Assembly (NCBI RefSeq): GCF_016907475.1
Contig: NZ_JAFBCA010000001.1
Location: 3,038,001 to 3,102,000 of the forward strand
From: Nocardioides cavernae
Lineage (GTDB): Bacteria; Actinomycetota; Actinomycetes; Propionibacteriales; Nocardioidaceae
Direction of reading: 5' to 3'
Length of the DNA: 64,000 nt
Translations under genes and position numbers: made by a program
Part shown: one piece after another, positions 24,131 through 32,552 of the stretch
Layout: each line of letters opens with the position of its first letter
How positions within the stretch are numbered: position 1 is the stretch's first letter
Notes under the pieces: generated by a model
What the model saw: only the letters and a program-made list of their open reading frames with translations
Databases searched by the model: none
What the model was told of the DNA's origin: nothing

Positions 24131-24277
24131 ATGTGGGACACCGTCGAGACCAGCTCGGTCCACCTCTCTCACGACCTGCCGTGCAGCGAGTGCGGCCACG
24201 GTCGTCACACCTACCTGCCGTGCTCGGACACGTGCAGCTGCGCCTACGGGCGCGACCGCGTGCTCAGCAACGCCTGA
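24131..24277 (+). CDS. Small cysteine-rich protein (48 aa)
   Basis: An ATG ORF beginning MWDTVETSSVHLSHDLPCSEC, with five cysteines: C-x2-C, then C-x3-C-x-C, plus histidines in ECGHGRHTYL. This suggests a small zinc-binding knuckle. No SD is clear. Size, cysteine pattern and its place behind the palindrome support a real gene, perhaps a conserved actinobacterial orphan. Function unknown. Confidence 0.55.
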   Translation: MWDTVETSSVHLSHDLPCSECGHGRHTYLPCSDTCSCAYGRDRVLSNA

Positions 24278-24298
24278 GCCGCCACCCCAGAGCCGGCC

Positions 24299-26095
24299 TC
24301 AGCGCTCGCGCACCGAGTCGTCCTTCGCACGCCGCCTGACCCGACGGTTGACCTTCGACACGAACCTCTCGCGCGGCGGCGGGTTGCCGTCCTCGTCGAG
24401 GGCGTAGGACTCCACCTTCGCCAGCCGCGGCCGGTCGTGGTCATCCACGACCTCACCCGTGACCCACCACATGCGCAGGCTCGGGCCGGCCAACCGGAGG
24501 AAGGCCAGGTTGTTGTCGAACCACGGCCCCTCGGCGTAGGTCCACGTGAGGGGCGCGTCGGGCACCCGCGCCGACTTCGACGCCAGCCGCCCCATGGGCC
24601 CCGCGACGCCGTAGGAGAGCACCGCGGTCGCGAAACGCATGTTGCGTGAGAGCGGGTTGCGGATCGGCGAGCAGACCGCCTGCAGCACAGTGGAGCGCAG
24701 CGCCGGACCACCGTGGCTCGGCCGTGCCTCGCTGACGTAGCTGTGGTGCACGTCGCCGGAGAGGAACGTGACGGTGGACGGCGCCCGCCCACGCTTGCCG
24801 GCGGCGACCTCCATCGCCTGGCGGGCGACCTGCTGGAAGCTGGTCTGGAACGCGCCCCAGTGCTCGAGGTCGACCAGCTGGCGGAGCTTCTCCCCCGCCC
24901 GGCCGCCGCGCTCTCCCCACGCGCCCTGCGCGAGCGCCTCGCTGAACGCCTCGAGGTGGTGGAGGCCGCGGGCGAGCAGGAACGGCAGCGACGTGCCGAT
25001 CAACAGGTGGTCGACGTCGCCGCGCAGCTGCTCGTCGAGCCAGGCCGCCTCGTCGTCGTCGAGCAGCGCGCGGTCGTCCGGGTCGAGCTTGCGGGCCGCG
25101 CGAGAGTCGACGACGACGAGGCGGGCCTGCGTGTCGAAGTCGCGGGTGTAGCTCCACCGGTAGGTCTGGGGCTGCTGGTCGACCCGGTCCGCGAAGTCGT
25201 CGAGGAACGGTCCGAGGTCCTGCTCGGCATCGCCCCGGTGCGCCAGCACCTGCGCGTACACCTCGTCCTTCTCCCGCTCGGCGGGCGACAGGTTGCCGAG
25301 GTGCTGGTAGACCCAGTACGACGCCAGGCCGGAGACGATGCGGCCGTGCCACCACGACGTTGCCTCCATCTCGCGGCGCCAGTCCATCGAGGTGTTCCAG
25401 TCGTCGCGGATGTCGTGGTCGTCGAAGATCATCGCGCTGGGCACGGTCGACAGCAGCCACCGGTTGGCGGGGTCGGACCAGGCGAGCTTGTAGAGGTGGG
25501 CGTACTCCTCGTAGTCCTTGAGCTCGGTCCAGGGCGCCTGCTCGATGTCGCGCCGCGACTCGATGAACTCCCGCATCGCGTCGGTGGTCTCGTCGGCGTA
25601 GACCTGGTCGCCGAGGAAGAGCACCAGGTCGGGCAGCCGGTCCGGGTCGAGGTCCGCGTCGGACGGGTCGGCGGCCTCGACCTGGCCGGCGACGCGCAAC
25701 GCCCACGCGCGCAGGGCGTCGACGCCGTGGGTCTTGTTGCCCTTCTCGTCGTGGGAGACCGACGTGCGGCAGGAGCCGAACGACAGGTGGAGGGGACGCC
25801 CCGCCTCCAAGGTGGCGATGACGGGGTCCGGGAACGGCGACCCGGCGGGCGGCCAGACCCGGTCGTCGTCGATCGCGAGGGAGTAGGCCTCGGTGGTGCC
25901 GGGCTCGAGGCCGTCGAGCTCGACGAGGGCGTAGTGGTGGTCGTGGACCACGAACGTCGGGGCGGTCGCCGAGGCGGCGCCACGGGTGACCGTGACGGTC
26001 GCGGGAGCGGCCGTCTCGACCCAGATGGCCGCCGACGTCTCGTCGACGTAGCGGAGCAGAGGGCCCAGGAGCAGTCGGTCGTCGGGTGTCGTCAT
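24299..26095 (-). CDS. Alkaline phosphatase D (PhoD)-like metallophosphatase (598 aa)
   Basis: Seen: an N-terminal Fn3-like part (LLRYVDETSAAIWVETAAPATV), LHLSFGSCRTS, LVLFLGDQVYADETTD (metal-binding GDQxYAD), MIFDDHDIRDDWN (DDHD), RLVVVDSRAARKL and TVTFLSGDVHHSYVSEA (GDVHH). These are the PhoD metal ligands. There is no signal peptide, unlike secreted PhoD, so it is probably cytoplasmic. ATG 26095 overlaps the dehydrogenase stop by 4 bp (ATGA). Acts on phosphomono- or diesters; substrate not evident. Confidence 0.9.
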   Translation of the reverse strand: MTTPDDRLLLGPLLRYVDETSAAIWVETAAPATVTVTRGAASATAPTFVVHDHHYALVELDGLEPGTTEAYSLAIDDDRVWPPAGSPFPDPVIATLEAGRPLHLSFGSCRTSVSHDEKGNKTHGVDALRAWALRVAGQVEAADPSDADLDPDRLPDLVLFLGDQVYADETTDAMREFIESRRDIEQAPWTELKDYEEYAHLYKLAWSDPANRWLLSTVPSAMIFDDHDIRDDWNTSMDWRREMEATSWWHGRIVSGLASYWVYQHLGNLSPAEREKDEVYAQVLAHRGDAEQDLGPFLDDFADRVDQQPQTYRWSYTRDFDTQARLVVVDSRAARKLDPDDRALLDDDEAAWLDEQLRGDVDHLLIGTSLPFLLARGLHHLEAFSEALAQGAWGERGGRAGEKLRQLVDLEHWGAFQTSFQQVARQAMEVAAGKRGRAPSTVTFLSGDVHHSYVSEARPSHGGPALRSTVLQAVCSPIRNPLSRNMRFATAVLSYGVAGPMGRLASKSARVPDAPLTWTYAEGPWFDNNLAFLRLAGPSLRMWWVTGEVVDDHDRPRLAKVESYALDEDGNPPPRERFVSKVNRRVRRRAKDDSVRER

Positions 26096-27108
26096 GGCTG
26101 GAGGAGCACCTTGATCGCGCGGCGCTCGTCCATCGCCCGGTAGCCCTCGGCCGACTCGGCCATCGGCAGCGTCAGGTCGAAGACCTTCCCCGGGTCGATG
26201 GCACCGGACAGCACGCGGTCGAGCAGGTCGGGCAGGTAGCGGCGCACGGGAGCCATGCCACCGGCGAGGCCGACGTTCTTCTGGAACATGCGACGCACCG
26301 GCAGCTCGACACCGTGCGGCACGCCGACGAAGCCGACGGTCGAGCCCGGTCGCGCGACGGTGAACGCCGTCTTCATCGCGCCGTCGGTGCCGACGCACTC
26401 GAGGACGGCGTCGGCCCCCACCCCGTCGGTGAGGTCGGCGATGCGCGCCTCGCCCTCCTTGCCGCGCTCGGCGACCACGTGGGTCGCCCCGAAGGCGCGG
26501 GCGATCTCCTGGCGGGGCTCGTGGCGCGACATCGCGATCACCCGCTCGGCGCCCATCTGGGCCGCGGCCAGGACGCCGCTGAGGCCCACCGCGCCGTCGC
26601 CGACCACGACGACGGTGTGGCCGGGCTGCACGCCCGCGGCGACCGCGGCGTGCCACCCGGTCGCCATCACGTCGGTCAGGGCCAGCAGGGACGGGATGAG
26701 CTCGTCGTCGGGCATCCCGTCCGTGGCGACGAGGCTGCCGTCGGCCTGGGTCACCCGGGCGTACTCGCCCTGTCCGCTCTGGGTGACCCCGAGGTTGACG
26801 CACGCCGACTGCATGCCTGCACGGCAGTGCGCGCAGGTGTTGTCGCAGTGGCAGAACGGCACGATCACGAAGTCGCCGACCTTGGTGGTCGAGACGTCCG
26901 AGCCCACCTCCTCCACGACGCCGACGCACTCGTGGCCGATGGTCGAGCCCGCACTGACGTCGTTCTCGCCGCGGTAGGGCCACAGGTCGGAGCCGCAGAT
27001 GCAGCCCGCGACCACCTTGACGATGGCGTCGGTGGGCTCCTCGATACGCGGGTCGGGCACGTCCTCGAAGCGGATGTCGCCGGGCGCATGGATGGTGGTT
27101 GCACGCAT
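26092..27108 (-). CDS. Zinc-dependent alcohol dehydrogenase (MDR family, 338 aa)
   Basis: Seen: GCICGSDLWPYRG (catalytic Cys), GHECVGVVEEVG (catalytic His-Glu), a structural zinc lobe CHCDNTCAHCRAGMQSAC, and the Rossmann motif VVVVGDGAVGLSGVLAA. This group includes enzymes acting on secondary alcohols or S-hydroxymethyl thiols. First gene of the two-gene operon with the phosphatase. CAGGAT 6 nt before ATG may be its -10. Confidence 0.93.
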   Translation of the reverse strand: MRATTIHAPGDIRFEDVPDPRIEEPTDAIVKVVAGCICGSDLWPYRGENDVSAGSTIGHECVGVVEEVGSDVSTTKVGDFVIVPFCHCDNTCAHCRAGMQSACVNLGVTQSGQGEYARVTQADGSLVATDGMPDDELIPSLLALTDVMATGWHAAVAAGVQPGHTVVVVGDGAVGLSGVLAAAQMGAERVIAMSRHEPRQEIARAFGATHVVAERGKEGEARIADLTDGVGADAVLECVGTDGAMKTAFTVARPGSTVGFVGVPHGVELPVRRMFQKNVGLAGGMAPVRRYLPDLLDRVLSGAIDPGKVFDLTLPMAESAEGYRAMDERRAIKVLLQP

Positions 27109-27193
27109 GCGGCGATCCTGCCACGGCGGTCGGCAGCCGCCCCCTCCCTGGGGGCGAGCGTCCCGGACCGGCCCCGGAGTGCCGATCTCGCTT

Positions 27194-27215
27194 TATCTCA
27201 TATCTGAGATACCGT
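27194..27215 (+). promoter_or_regulatory. Palindromic operator TATCTCA-TATC-TGAGATA and -10 TACCGT
   Basis: A perfect 7-bp dyad (27194-27211) overlaps the first bases of TACCGT (27210-27215), which is 7 nt before ATG 27223. A regulator bound here would block the promoter. The adjacent gene has an XRE DNA-binding domain, so autorepression is a likely reading. Confidence 0.6.
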
Positions 27216-27222
27216 GATCCGC

Positions 27223-28746
27223 ATGGCTGACTACAAGGGTCGCATCGGCAACCTCATCCGCGACGCCCGCAAGCACCGCGGGCTCACCCAGCACCAGCTG
27301 GCAGAGCTGCTCGGCACGAGCCAGAGCGCCATCAACCGCATCGAGAAGGGTCACCAGAACCTCTCCCTCGAGATGCTCGCGCGCATCGGCGCGGCTCTCG
27401 ACTCCGAGATCGTCGCCCTCGGCGCGGGGCCCACGCACCTGCGCGTCGACGGTCCGACGACGCTGTCCGGCTCGATCGACGTGAAGACCTCCAAGAACGC
27501 CGGTGTGGCGCTGCTGTGCGCCTCCCTGCTCAACAAGGGTCGTACGACGCTGCGCAAGGTCGCCCGCATCGAGGAGGTCAACCGACTGCTCGAGGTGCTC
27601 AACTCCCTCGGCGTGGCCACCCGCTGGGTCGGCGACGACAACGACCTGGAGATCATCCCGCCCGCCGACCTCAACCTGGCCGCGATCGACGAGGCCGCGG
27701 CGCGACGCACGCGCTCGGTGATCATGTTCCTCGGCCCGCTGCTGCACCGCTACGACGAGTTCGACCTTCCCTACGCCGGTGGCTGCAACCTGGGTGAGCG
27801 CACGGTCGAGCCGCACATGTCGGCGCTGCGACCCTTCGGCCTCGAGGTGAAGGCGAGCGACGGGAGCTATCACGCCAGCGTCAACCGCACCATCGAGCCT
27901 TCCCGGCCGATCGTGCTGACCGAGCGCGGCGACACGGTCACCGAGAACGCCCTCATGGCCGCGGCGCTCCACCCCGGCACGACCGTGATCCGCAACGCCT
28001 CGTCCAACTACATGGTCCAGGACCTGTGCTTCTACCTCCAGCGCCTGGGCGTCGAGGTCGAGGGCATCGGCACCACGACGCTCAAGGTCACCGGCCGGTC
28101 GTCCATCGACGTCGACGTGGACTACGCCCCCGCCGAGGACCCGATCGAGGCGATGTCGCTCCTGGCCGCCGCCATCGTCACCAAGTCGTCCATCACCATC
28201 CGCCGGGTGCCGATCGAGTTCCTCGAGATCGAGCTGGCGACCCTGGAGGAGATGGGCTTCCGCTACGACCGCTCCCCCGAGTACGCCGCCCTCAACGGCG
28301 AGACCCGGCTGGTCGACATCACCACGCATCCCTCCGAGCTCCGCGCGCCTCTCGACAAGATCCACCCGATGCCGTTCCCCGGCCTCAACATCGACAACCT
28401 GCCGTTCTTCGCCGTGATCGCCGCCGTGGCCGAGGGCCAGACGCTCCTCCACGACTGGGTCTACGAGAACCGCGCCATCTACCTCACCGAGCTCAACAAG
28501 CTCGGGGCACAGGTCAAGCTCCTCGACCCGCACCGCGTGCTGATCGAGGGGCCGACGCACTTCTCGGGCGCGGAGATCGTCTGCCCGCCCGCCCTGCGCC
28601 CGGCCGTCGTGCTGCTCATCGCGATGCTCGCCTCGAAGGGCCGCAGCGTGCTGCGCTCGACGTACGTCATCCACCGCGGCTACGAGGACCTCGCCGAGCG
28701 CCTCAACGAGCTCGGCGCCAACATCGAGACCTTCCGGGACATCTGA
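27223..28746 (+). CDS. XRE helix-turn-helix domain fused to a MurA-like enolpyruvyl transferase (507 aa)
   Basis: Residues about 5-65 are a Cro/XRE HTH (IRDARKHRGLTQHQLAELLGTSQSAINRIEKGHQNLS). The rest is a full UDP-GlcNAc 1-carboxyvinyltransferase fold: LSGSIDVKTSKNAGVALLCASLL (Lys-Asn pair), LPYAGGCNLGERTVEPHMSAL (catalytic Cys kept), and PALRPAVVLLIAMLASKGRS. Known MurA starts peptidoglycan synthesis; this looks like a paralogue that may sense the pathway and control its own promoter, which is an inference. GTG 27214 is in frame, but ATG 27223 fits the -10. Confidence 0.93.
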   Translation: MADYKGRIGNLIRDARKHRGLTQHQLAELLGTSQSAINRIEKGHQNLSLEMLARIGAALDSEIVALGAGPTHLRVDGPTTLSGSIDVKTSKNAGVALLCASLLNKGRTTLRKVARIEEVNRLLEVLNSLGVATRWVGDDNDLEIIPPADLNLAAIDEAAARRTRSVIMFLGPLLHRYDEFDLPYAGGCNLGERTVEPHMSALRPFGLEVKASDGSYHASVNRTIEPSRPIVLTERGDTVTENALMAAALHPGTTVIRNASSNYMVQDLCFYLQRLGVEVEGIGTTTLKVTGRSSIDVDVDYAPAEDPIEAMSLLAAAIVTKSSITIRRVPIEFLEIELATLEEMGFRYDRSPEYAALNGETRLVDITTHPSELRAPLDKIHPMPFPGLNIDNLPFFAVIAAVAEGQTLLHDWVYENRAIYLTELNKLGAQVKLLDPHRVLIEGPTHFSGAEIVCPPALRPAVVLLIAMLASKGRSVLRSTYVIHRGYEDLAERLNELGANIETFRDI

Positions 28747-28762
28747 GACGCGCAGGGCCGTG

Positions 28763-28792
28763 TCGAGATCCCACCCTCGTGGTGGGTCTCGA
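28763..28792. terminator. Bidirectional hairpin between the MurA-like gene and the zinc-ribbon gene
   Basis: Left arm TCGAGATCCCACC (28763-28775), loop ctcgt, right arm GGTGGGTCTCGA (28781-28792), with one bulged base. It sits between two convergent stops. The text beyond it (GATACGCC...CTCGACCACCGAGG) resembles an extragenic repeat common in high-GC actinobacteria. Confidence 0.6.
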
Positions 28793-28837
28793 TACGCCTA
28801 GCTCGTGCCTCGCTCGGCCACTCGACCACCGAGGGAC

Positions 28838-29098
28838 TCAGCTGAAGAGCGTCTCCACCCAGGCCCGGGAGACCTTGCCCGCGGCGGGCGGGGCGGTCAT
28901 GTCGGCGGTGATCCGGGGCAGGGGTGCGGTGTGCTGGCCGGCGTTGCGGTGCCAGTCGTTCTCGGCCTCGACCAGCATCCCCAGGTCGGCGCGCGCGAGG
29001 AACACCCCGTGCCCCTCGGGGCACGAGCTGACCGTCGCCTCGCCGTGGGTCCGCTCATCCATCTCGACACCGCACCGGGGACACGTCATGCTCTCCAT
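28838..29098 (-). CDS. TFIIB-type zinc-ribbon protein (86 aa)
   Basis: Seen: MTCPRCGVEMDERTHGEATVSSCPEGHGVFL, a zinc ribbon with CxxC and a single C-P-E-G-H in the second knuckle, in the style of zf-TFIIB proteins. Then a helical segment and a Pro/Ala-rich tail. ATG 29098 is preferred because TACCGT ends 6 nt upstream; ATG 29089 has a GGAGAG Shine-Dalgarno instead. No function can be given. Confidence 0.75.
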   Translation of the reverse strand: MESMTCPRCGVEMDERTHGEATVSSCPEGHGVFLARADLGMLVEAENDWHRNAGQHTAPLPRITADMTAPPAAGKVSRAWVETLFS

Positions 29099-29104
29099 CC
29101 CCTG

Positions 29105-29127
29105 ACGGTACCGCTGACCCCCATACT
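29105..29127. promoter_or_regulatory. Divergent leaderless-type promoters: TACCGT (minus) and CATACT (plus)
   Basis: TACCGT on the minus strand (29105-29110) is 6 nt from ATG 29098, and CATACT on the plus strand (29122-29127) is 6 nt from GTG 29134. The whole gap between the two starts is 35 bp. Confidence 0.5.
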
Positions 29128-29133
29128 TCTCGC

Positions 29134-29937
29134 GTGGAACCACCGCACCCGACTGGACCGGCCTACCTCGACGCCCGACGCCCGCTGGCCTTCGCCCACC
29201 GCGGCGGCGCCTACCACCCGGACATCGAGGGCCTCGAGAACACGCTCGCGGCGTTCACCCACGCGGTCGAGCTGGGCTACACCTACCTCGAGACCGACGT
29301 CCACGTGACCAGCGACGGGGTGCTGCTGGCCTTCCACGACACGGTCCTGGACCGGGTGACCGACCGCACCGGCAGCATCGCGGACTCGACGTACGACGAG
29401 GTGCGGCAGGCGATGATCGGCGGGCGCGAGCGGGTGCCGACCCTGGCCGACCTCTTCGACACCTTCCCCGGGGCGCGGTTCAACATCGACCTCAAGTCCG
29501 AGGGCGCGGTCGAGTCGCTCGCGCGCTTCATCGAGGAGCGCGACGCGTGGGACCGGGTGCTCGTCGGCTCCTTCTCCGGCCGCCGGATGAACGCCTTCCG
29601 CCGGCGCACGGGGGGCCGGGTGGCCACCTCGGCCCACCCGCTGGAGGTGGTCGCCTTCGTGCTCTCCCCCAGCGCCCGGCTCGCCCGGTGGCTCACCCGT
29701 GGCCGACCGGTGGCGTTGCAGGTGCCCCACCGTCGCGGTCGCCTGCTCGTGGTCTCGCGCGGGCTCGTACGACGTGCCCAGGCGGCAGGCGTCCAGGTGC
29801 ACGTGTGGACGATCGACGACCCAATTGAGATGAACGCCCTCCTGGACCGTGGTGTCGACGGCATCATGACCGATCGCACGGACATACTCAGGGACGTGCT
29901 CCGCGCCCGCGGACAGTGGAACGGCCCCGACCAGTGA
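29134..29937 (+). CDS. Glycerophosphodiester phosphodiesterase (267 aa)
   Basis: Seen: LAFAHRGGAYHPDIEGLENTL (catalytic His-Arg), YLETDVHVTSDGVLLAFHD (metal Glu/Asp and second His), RFNIDLKSE, and VWTIDDPIEMNALLDRGVDGIMTDR. It hydrolyses deacylated phospholipids to glycerol-3-phosphate and an alcohol. No signal peptide, so cytoplasmic. Start is GTG, leaderless type. It probably shares a transcript with the MFS gene 28 bp downstream. Confidence 0.94.
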   Translation: MEPPHPTGPAYLDARRPLAFAHRGGAYHPDIEGLENTLAAFTHAVELGYTYLETDVHVTSDGVLLAFHDTVLDRVTDRTGSIADSTYDEVRQAMIGGRERVPTLADLFDTFPGARFNIDLKSEGAVESLARFIEERDAWDRVLVGSFSGRRMNAFRRRTGGRVATSAHPLEVVAFVLSPSARLARWLTRGRPVALQVPHRRGRLLVVSRGLVRRAQAAGVQVHVWTIDDPIEMNALLDRGVDGIMTDRTDILRDVLRARGQWNGPDQ

Positions 29938-29965
29938 CGTCCGGGGACCGCATGGAGGGGGACGC

Positions 29966-31327
29966 ATGACCGACGTGGACGGCGGGATCGCCAACCTCAA
30001 GCCGCTGGAGCAGGCTCGGGAGCAGAAGGCCTGGTACTGGTACGACTGGGCCAACAGCGCCTACACGACCACCATCGGCACCGTCTTCTTCGGCCCCTAC
30101 TTCATCAACCTGGCCGAGAACGCCGTCGGGGGCGAGGACGGACGGTTCGAGGTCGCCGGGCTCTCGCTCCCGCCGGACTCGCTGTTCTTCTGGCTGATCA
30201 CGGTCTCCACGATCCTGTCCGCGCTGATCCTGCCGCCGCTGGGGGCGTACGCCGACCGCGTGGCGAACAAGAAGCGGCTGCTGGCGACCCTGGCCTGGAT
30301 CGGCTCGTTCTTCGCCGCCCTGATCTTCTTCGCCACCGGCGACAACTGGGAGCTCGCCGCCGTCGGCATCGTGCTGGGCAACCTGTTCTTCGGCGCCGCC
30401 GGCGTGGTCAACGACTCGATCCTGCCGCTCATCTCCGACGAGGACGACCGGGACAGGGTGTCCTCTCGCGGCTGGGCGTTCGGCTACCTCGGCGGCGGTC
30501 TCCTGCTCGTGCTCAACCTGGCCGTCTACCTCGGCCACGAGGCCCTCGGGCTCGACGAGGCGCTCGCGGCCCGCCTCTGCATGCTGTCGGCCGCCGTGTG
30601 GTGGGCCGGCTTCACCTTCATCCCCTACCTCCGGCTCAACGACCACCCGCCGGTCGCCGTCGAGCAGGTCGAGGGCAACGCGATCCGTCGCAGCTTCGGC
30701 CAGCTCGGCGCCACCCTGCGCGACATGCGCCAGTACCCGATGGCGCTGACGTTCCTGATCGCCTACCTCTTCTTCAACGACGGGATCCAGACCGTCATCG
30801 CGTCCGCGTCGGTCTACGGCTCCGAGGAGCTCGGCCACGGCCAGACGATCCTGATCGCGACCATCCTCATGGTGCAGTTCGTCGCCTTCGGCGGTGCGCT
30901 GCTCTTCGGCCGGCTCGCCGGCCGGATCGGCGCCAAGCGGACCATCCTGATGGGCCTCGCCATCTGGTGCGTCATCGTGACCGCGGGCCTGTTCCTGCCC
31001 GCTGGCAACGTCGCCCTCTTCCTGCTCATGGGCGTGGCGATCGGCATCGTCCTCGGCGGCACCCAGGCCCTCGCCCGGTCCTACTTCTCGCTCCTGATCC
31101 CCCGGGGCAAGGAGGCGGAGTACTTCAGCTTCTACCACGCGATGGACCGCGGGACGTCGTGGTTCGGCACGGCCACCTTCGGCATCGTGCTGGCCATCAC
31201 CGACTCCTACCGGCCGGCGCTGTTCGCCCTGATCGCCTTCTTCGTCATCGGTGGCCTGCTGCTCACCCGGGTCGACACCGAGCGGGGCATCCGCGAGGCC
31301 GGCAACGACGTACCCGCCGTGATCTGA
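29966..31327 (+). CDS. MFS transporter, UMF1/Atg22-like family (453 aa)
   Basis: Seen: YWYDWANSAYTTTIGTVFFG, the first-helix signature of this family, PPLGAYADRVANKKRLLATLAWIG, VSSRGWAFGYLGGGLLLV, YLFFNDGIQTVIASASVYGSEEL, GALLFGRLAGRIGAKRTI and ALARSYFSLLIPRGKEAEYFSFYH. About 12 helices. The substrate is not known for bacterial members; Atg22 exports amino acids from vacuoles. Ends before a strong hairpin. Confidence 0.9.
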   Translation: MTDVDGGIANLKPLEQAREQKAWYWYDWANSAYTTTIGTVFFGPYFINLAENAVGGEDGRFEVAGLSLPPDSLFFWLITVSTILSALILPPLGAYADRVANKKRLLATLAWIGSFFAALIFFATGDNWELAAVGIVLGNLFFGAAGVVNDSILPLISDEDDRDRVSSRGWAFGYLGGGLLLVLNLAVYLGHEALGLDEALAARLCMLSAAVWWAGFTFIPYLRLNDHPPVAVEQVEGNAIRRSFGQLGATLRDMRQYPMALTFLIAYLFFNDGIQTVIASASVYGSEELGHGQTILIATILMVQFVAFGGALLFGRLAGRIGAKRTILMGLAIWCVIVTAGLFLPAGNVALFLLMGVAIGIVLGGTQALARSYFSLLIPRGKEAEYFSFYHAMDRGTSWFGTATFGIVLAITDSYRPALFALIAFFVIGGLLLTRVDTERGIREAGNDVPAVI

Positions 31328-31363
31328 GCCCGCCGTCGGCCTGGCCCGCACCCCGGTCGGCAG

Positions 31364-31385
31364 ACTTCACCCCCTGGGGTGAAGT
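31364..31385 (+). terminator. Terminator hairpin after the MFS gene
   Basis: ACTTCACCCC-CT-GGGGTGAAGT, a perfect 10-bp stem 37 nt after the MFS stop, with TTCG following. The T-run is short. Confidence 0.65.
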
Positions 31386-31425
31386 TCGTCTCGCCTGAGC
31401 GTGGCCGACGACACCACGAATCCAC

Positions 31426-31451
31426 GGAATTGTGCTGGCCCCGCTACCGTT
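31426..31451 (+). promoter_or_regulatory. rbpA: SigR-type (ECF thiol-stress) promoter for rbpA
   Basis: GGAAT (31426-31430), exactly 18 bp spacer, GTT (31449-31451). This matches the SigR/SigH consensus GGAAT-N18/19-GTT, which is known to drive rbpA in Streptomyces. It implies a leader of about 130 nt. Confidence 0.75.
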
Positions 31452-31586
31452 GAAGATCGTAGAAGTTCCAGGGGCAGCCGAGCCGCGTCGTCACGAGCGG
31501 CGTCACGATCCACGGTCTGGCTCGTTGCACCTGGAGAACCCGAACACAACACAACGGGTGTCAGCAACCCAATGGAGGTGGGCACG

Positions 31587-31967
31587 GTGGCGGAGCGCAC
31601 ACTACGTGGCGCACGGCTCGGCGGCCAGAGTTTCGAGGATGAGCGCGGCATCGAGTTCGCAGCTCGTCAGCAGGTCGGTTATCGGTGCAAGCAGGGACAT
31701 GACTTCGAGGTCACGATGTCGGTCGAGGCCGACATCCCGGCAGTGTGGGAGTGCCCGCGCTGCGGCGCCGAAGCGCTGAGCACCGCGGGCATCCTCCCGG
31801 AGGCCAAGGTCGAGAAGCCGGCTCGTACGCACTGGGACATGCTCCTGGAGCGTCGCTCGGAGAAGGAGCTCGAGGACATCCTCAAGGAGCGCCTCGAGCT
31901 GCTGCGCGGCGGCGAGATCGGCCCGGCGCACCTGCACCGCGCCAACAAGAAGAAGCGGGTCAGCTGA
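31587..31967 (+). CDS. rbpA: RNA polymerase-binding protein RbpA (126 aa)
   Basis: Seen: MAERTLRGARLGGQSFEDERG (N-terminal tail), a zinc-binding RbpA core domain YRCKQGHDFEVTMSVEADIPAVWECPRCG, the linker with PARTHWDMLLERRSEKELEDILKERL and the sigma-interacting C-terminal helix region. It stabilises the holoenzyme with the primary sigma factor and helps open complex formation. GTG 31587 is chosen because GGAGG (31574-31578) is 8 nt upstream. Expression likely also responds to thiol stress through the SigR-type promoter. Confidence 0.97.
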   Translation: MAERTLRGARLGGQSFEDERGIEFAARQQVGYRCKQGHDFEVTMSVEADIPAVWECPRCGAEALSTAGILPEAKVEKPARTHWDMLLERRSEKELEDILKERLELLRGGEIGPAHLHRANKKKRVS

Positions 31968-31991
31968 CCGCCTGATCCAGCTGGTGCAGCG

Positions 31992-32552
31992 TCACTCGAC
32001 GACGTCGCCCCGGACCACCGGGCCCCCGGGCCCAGGTCCGGGGCGTTCGTCGTCTCCGGGACCGAAACCGGTTCCGAAGCCAGGCCCGAACCCCGGTCCG
32101 GCCCCCGGGCGTCCGAACGGCGTCCCGAAGGTGGGCGCGACCACGAGGCGGCGCTCGACGACCTTGGTCAGCAGTCGGCGAGCAACGGGCCGGGTGAACG
32201 GCAGGATCAGCACGATCCCGGCGATGTCCAGGACGAAGCCGGGGCTGAGCATCAACGTGCCGCCGATGAGGATCAGGGCTCCGTCGGCGATCTCGCGGGC
32301 GGGCATCCGGCCGTGCTGGAGCGCCTCGCGCAGTGCCGTCCACGCACGACCGCCCTCGCGCTTGATCAGCCACGCGCCGAGCATGCTGTCCAGGACGAGC
32401 AGGACGATCGTCCACCAGGGTCCCACGAGCTGGCCGACCTGCAGGATGGCCCAGATCTCGACCAGCGGCACGACGACGAACGCGACGGCGAGGACCGGGC
32501 GCACCCAGCGGCGGCGGCGTCGCGGACCTGAGGGCGGGGTGGGTGAGGTCAT
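31992..32552 (-). CDS. fxsA: FxsA family membrane protein (186 aa)
   Basis: Seen: [84 protein letters not shown], the family's four-helix pattern. The C-tail is rich in Gly, Pro and Phe repeats ([15 protein letters not shown]). Start ATG 32552 overlaps ppm1 by 4 bp. FxsA was first known from suppression of phage exclusion in E. coli; the role here is unknown. Confidence 0.88.
   Translation of the reverse strand: MTSPTPPSGPRRRRRWVRPVLAVAFVVVPLVEIWAILQVGQLVGPWWTIVLLVLDSMLGAWLIKREGGRAWTALREALQHGRMPAREIADGALILIGGTLMLSPGFVLDIAGIVLILPFTRPVARRLLTKVVERRLVVAPTFGTPFGRPGAGPGFGPGFGTGFGPGDDERPGPGPGGPVVRGDVVE

Noticed and set aside
27214..27223. GTG 27214 as start of the XRE-MurA gene
   Set aside because: It lies within the predicted -10 region (27210-27215), so a transcript starting downstream would not contain it.
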